A stretch of DNA of 45,000 bases from Cryptomeria japonica (lineage: Eukaryota; Streptophyta; Pinopsida; Cupressales; Cupressaceae): NCBI RefSeq assembly GCF_030272615.1, contig NW_026729160.1:80001-125000 (forward strand). The letters run 5' to 3'. The notes beneath the pieces are model-generated. The model was not told the origin of the DNA. It made no database searches and worked only from the letters and a program-made list of their open reading frames with translations. Positions 43,761 to 45,000 of the stretch are shown piece after piece; position 1 is the stretch's first letter, and each line of letters starts with the position of its first letter. The position numbers and the translations under genes were made by a program.

Positions 43761-44120
43761 GAGTTGACCTTGCTTTCAGCCTCTCACATGCATAGACCTC
43801 TCTGAGTCGACCCTGCAGCCTCTCACGTTTAGCCTTTGGAATCTCGCCTCACAACATGATTGCTATCCTTGATGCATCCCTTGCCTCGAGCCCTGATTGC
43901 TTTCTTGGCTGCATCCCTCCTCTCCTCACAGCCCGGTTGTCATCACTGCTTCATCCGTCGCTTCATGCATTCTGGCTGCTGGGCCCTTCCCACCGCACAC
44001 CTCGATTGCTATCTCTTCTGCATCACACACCCCGATTGCTATCTCTGCTACATCCCTCGGCTCTCACTTCTGCATCCTTCGCCTCCCACCTCGATTGCTA
44101 TCAATGCTGCATCCGTAACC
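43761..44120. repeat. Degenerate GATTGCTAT/GCATCC mini-repeats
   Basis: Irregular 30-45-bp repetition of a piece of the 188-bp unit: CGATTGCTATC, CTGCATCCCTC, GCCTC-CACC. It occurs around 43856, 43890, 44009, 44034, 44092 and up to 44130. No gene is seen. Confidence 0.65.
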
Positions 44121-44320
44121 TCACACCCCGATTGCTATGCGGGGAGGCTCCTTGGCCGCCTTGGAAATTTCTGTGTGTCGGACGCACCGCGGGATAAGGG
44201 GTTGGCACTGGTAGTCGCCCCAAGTGCGCCCGATTCTTAGACCGCTTCGAGGTGACCTCGTAGCCTCTTTCGTCCAGGCTTCCTGCCTTCAACGCCCTTT
44301 TTACACCTCGATTGCTATGC
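44121..44320. repeat. Isolated diverged 188-bp copy
   Basis: A recognisable full-length relative of the 188-bp unit: CCCCGATTGCTATGCGG, GGCCGCCTTGGAA, GCGGGATAAGGGGTTGGCA, CTGGTAGTCGCCCCAAG and GACCGCTTCGAGG, ending in another GATTGCTATGCG at 44310. It is more diverged than any copy in the main array. Confidence 0.75.
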
Positions 44321-45000
44321 GCGGGCTCGTTGGCGTCTATCACCTCTCTGCGAAGAGTGGCACGATGATTGTTGGGGTAAATCGTAGCAGTCCGATCTCT
44401 GGCCTTGGGCCATTGTGAGGGCTGATCGATTTCCTGTGCGCATCTCGTGTTCGCCCAGTAACAGACTCGACGACTTGTAATCGGTCTTGTTCCCGATTGT
44501 TCCTGGAGGTAGTCTTCGGAACTCTTGGATTTGACCTGTCACTCGAACTGTCCTCTTCCGAGGATGCTTGTGTGTGTGTGCTTGTGCCATTTCCTTGGCG
44601 GTATTAACGAGATATTAAAGAGCGGAGTGAGCGCCTCGCCCAGCTATGTTTGGGGCTCTCACTCCCTTACCCGGTGTGCGACCGCTTTGCACGTAGGTTG
44701 CGGAGCATCGCGACTCTTTCGATGTTTGGCGGTTGTCTTCCGGTGATGCGTTGGTCCCGAAGTGCACGTTACTAGCATTTCTGCCATTGTTCTCGATCTT
44801 TGGCACGTTCCTTCGTTGCAATTGGATATATATCTCCGTTTATACGCGCAGGCTTCTCCCGCCTATTCAGCGCTGTCACACTCTCAGCACTCTCGTGGTC
44901 TCCTTGGCTTCTCTCTCCCGTGAGCGAGCTCTCTTCTCGAGTCTTTTCCATGTCCCATGGAGGTTGCCTTGCGAAATTCGGGCACACAAACGTGACCGGA
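44321..45000 (+). other. Single-copy DNA, probable 5' external transcribed spacer
   Basis: 680 bp without tandem structure apart from a short TGTGTGTGTG tract (about 44569-44580) and a GATATATATC palindrome (44825-44834). It follows the promoter and the ETS-type repeats, so it is probably the gene-proximal part of the 5' ETS. The 18S start was not found before 45000. No credible protein gene is seen. Confidence 0.5.

Noticed and set aside
44825-44834. GATATATATC as a possible 35S promoter TATA element
   Set aside because: No G-run follows and the conserved AATCGGACAAAT upstream element is missing; it differs from all thirteen promoter copies.
44321-45000. Start of 18S rRNA in the last 700 bp
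   Set aside because: The conserved 18S 5' start was not found and the sequence shows no recognisable rRNA; it reads as spacer.

Overview
The window is non-coding ribosomal DNA spacer from a land plant, most likely a gymnosperm. Two signals support this. First, six identical 119-nt 5S rRNA genes lie on the minus strand, with a plant-type 5S sequence whose variant positions resemble gymnosperm 5S as I know it. Second, there are thirteen copies of the plant RNA polymerase I start motif TATATAGGGG on the plus strand. 5S genes sharing a spacer with Pol I promoters is the 'linked' 5S-35S arrangement, known from Ginkgo and some other gymnosperms, some Asteraceae and early land plants. No protein-coding gene is credible: the many long open frames are open in several frames on both strands of stop-poor, GC-rich repeats. 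No 18S, 5.8S or 26S sequence was recognised.

Layout. (1) 1-32948: head-to-tail giant repeats of 6034-6035 bp, five full periods plus a sixth copy cut at 32948; the array probably continues off the left edge. Each unit has a GTGCGC-rich block, one 5S gene in a distinct GC-rich flank, an AT-richer stretch, a CACCC satellite, five T-rich hairpin modules and a block of roughly 130-207-bp subrepeats. (2) 32949-34160: degenerate CACCC satellite without 5S genes. (3) 34190-38850: Pol I promoter zone with six promoters in 157-bp type repeats, a 38/52-bp tandem array, four promoters in 311-bp repeats, a short 50/56-bp array and three longer promoter repeats. (4) 38925-43597: twenty-five tandem 188-bp repeats. 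(5) 43598-44320: decayed repeat copies. (6) 44321-45000: single-copy DNA, probably external transcribed spacer (ETS) leading to an 18S gene beyond the right edge.

How the parts work together. The 5S genes are transcribed leftwards by Pol III from internal control regions, away from the rightward Pol I promoters. The last promoter, near 38534, is the best candidate for the 35S gene promoter and the others look like spacer promoters. If so, the 188-bp repeats lie inside a 5' ETS of at least 6.4 kb. The most interesting structure is at the Pol I starts: in all thirteen copies the initial G-run is complementary to a C-run a short distance downstream, with coordinated changes in divergent copies. 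Ten copies carry a second conserved hairpin. The 188-bp repeats also contain a nested inverted repeat and appear to derive from the segment downstream of the older promoters.
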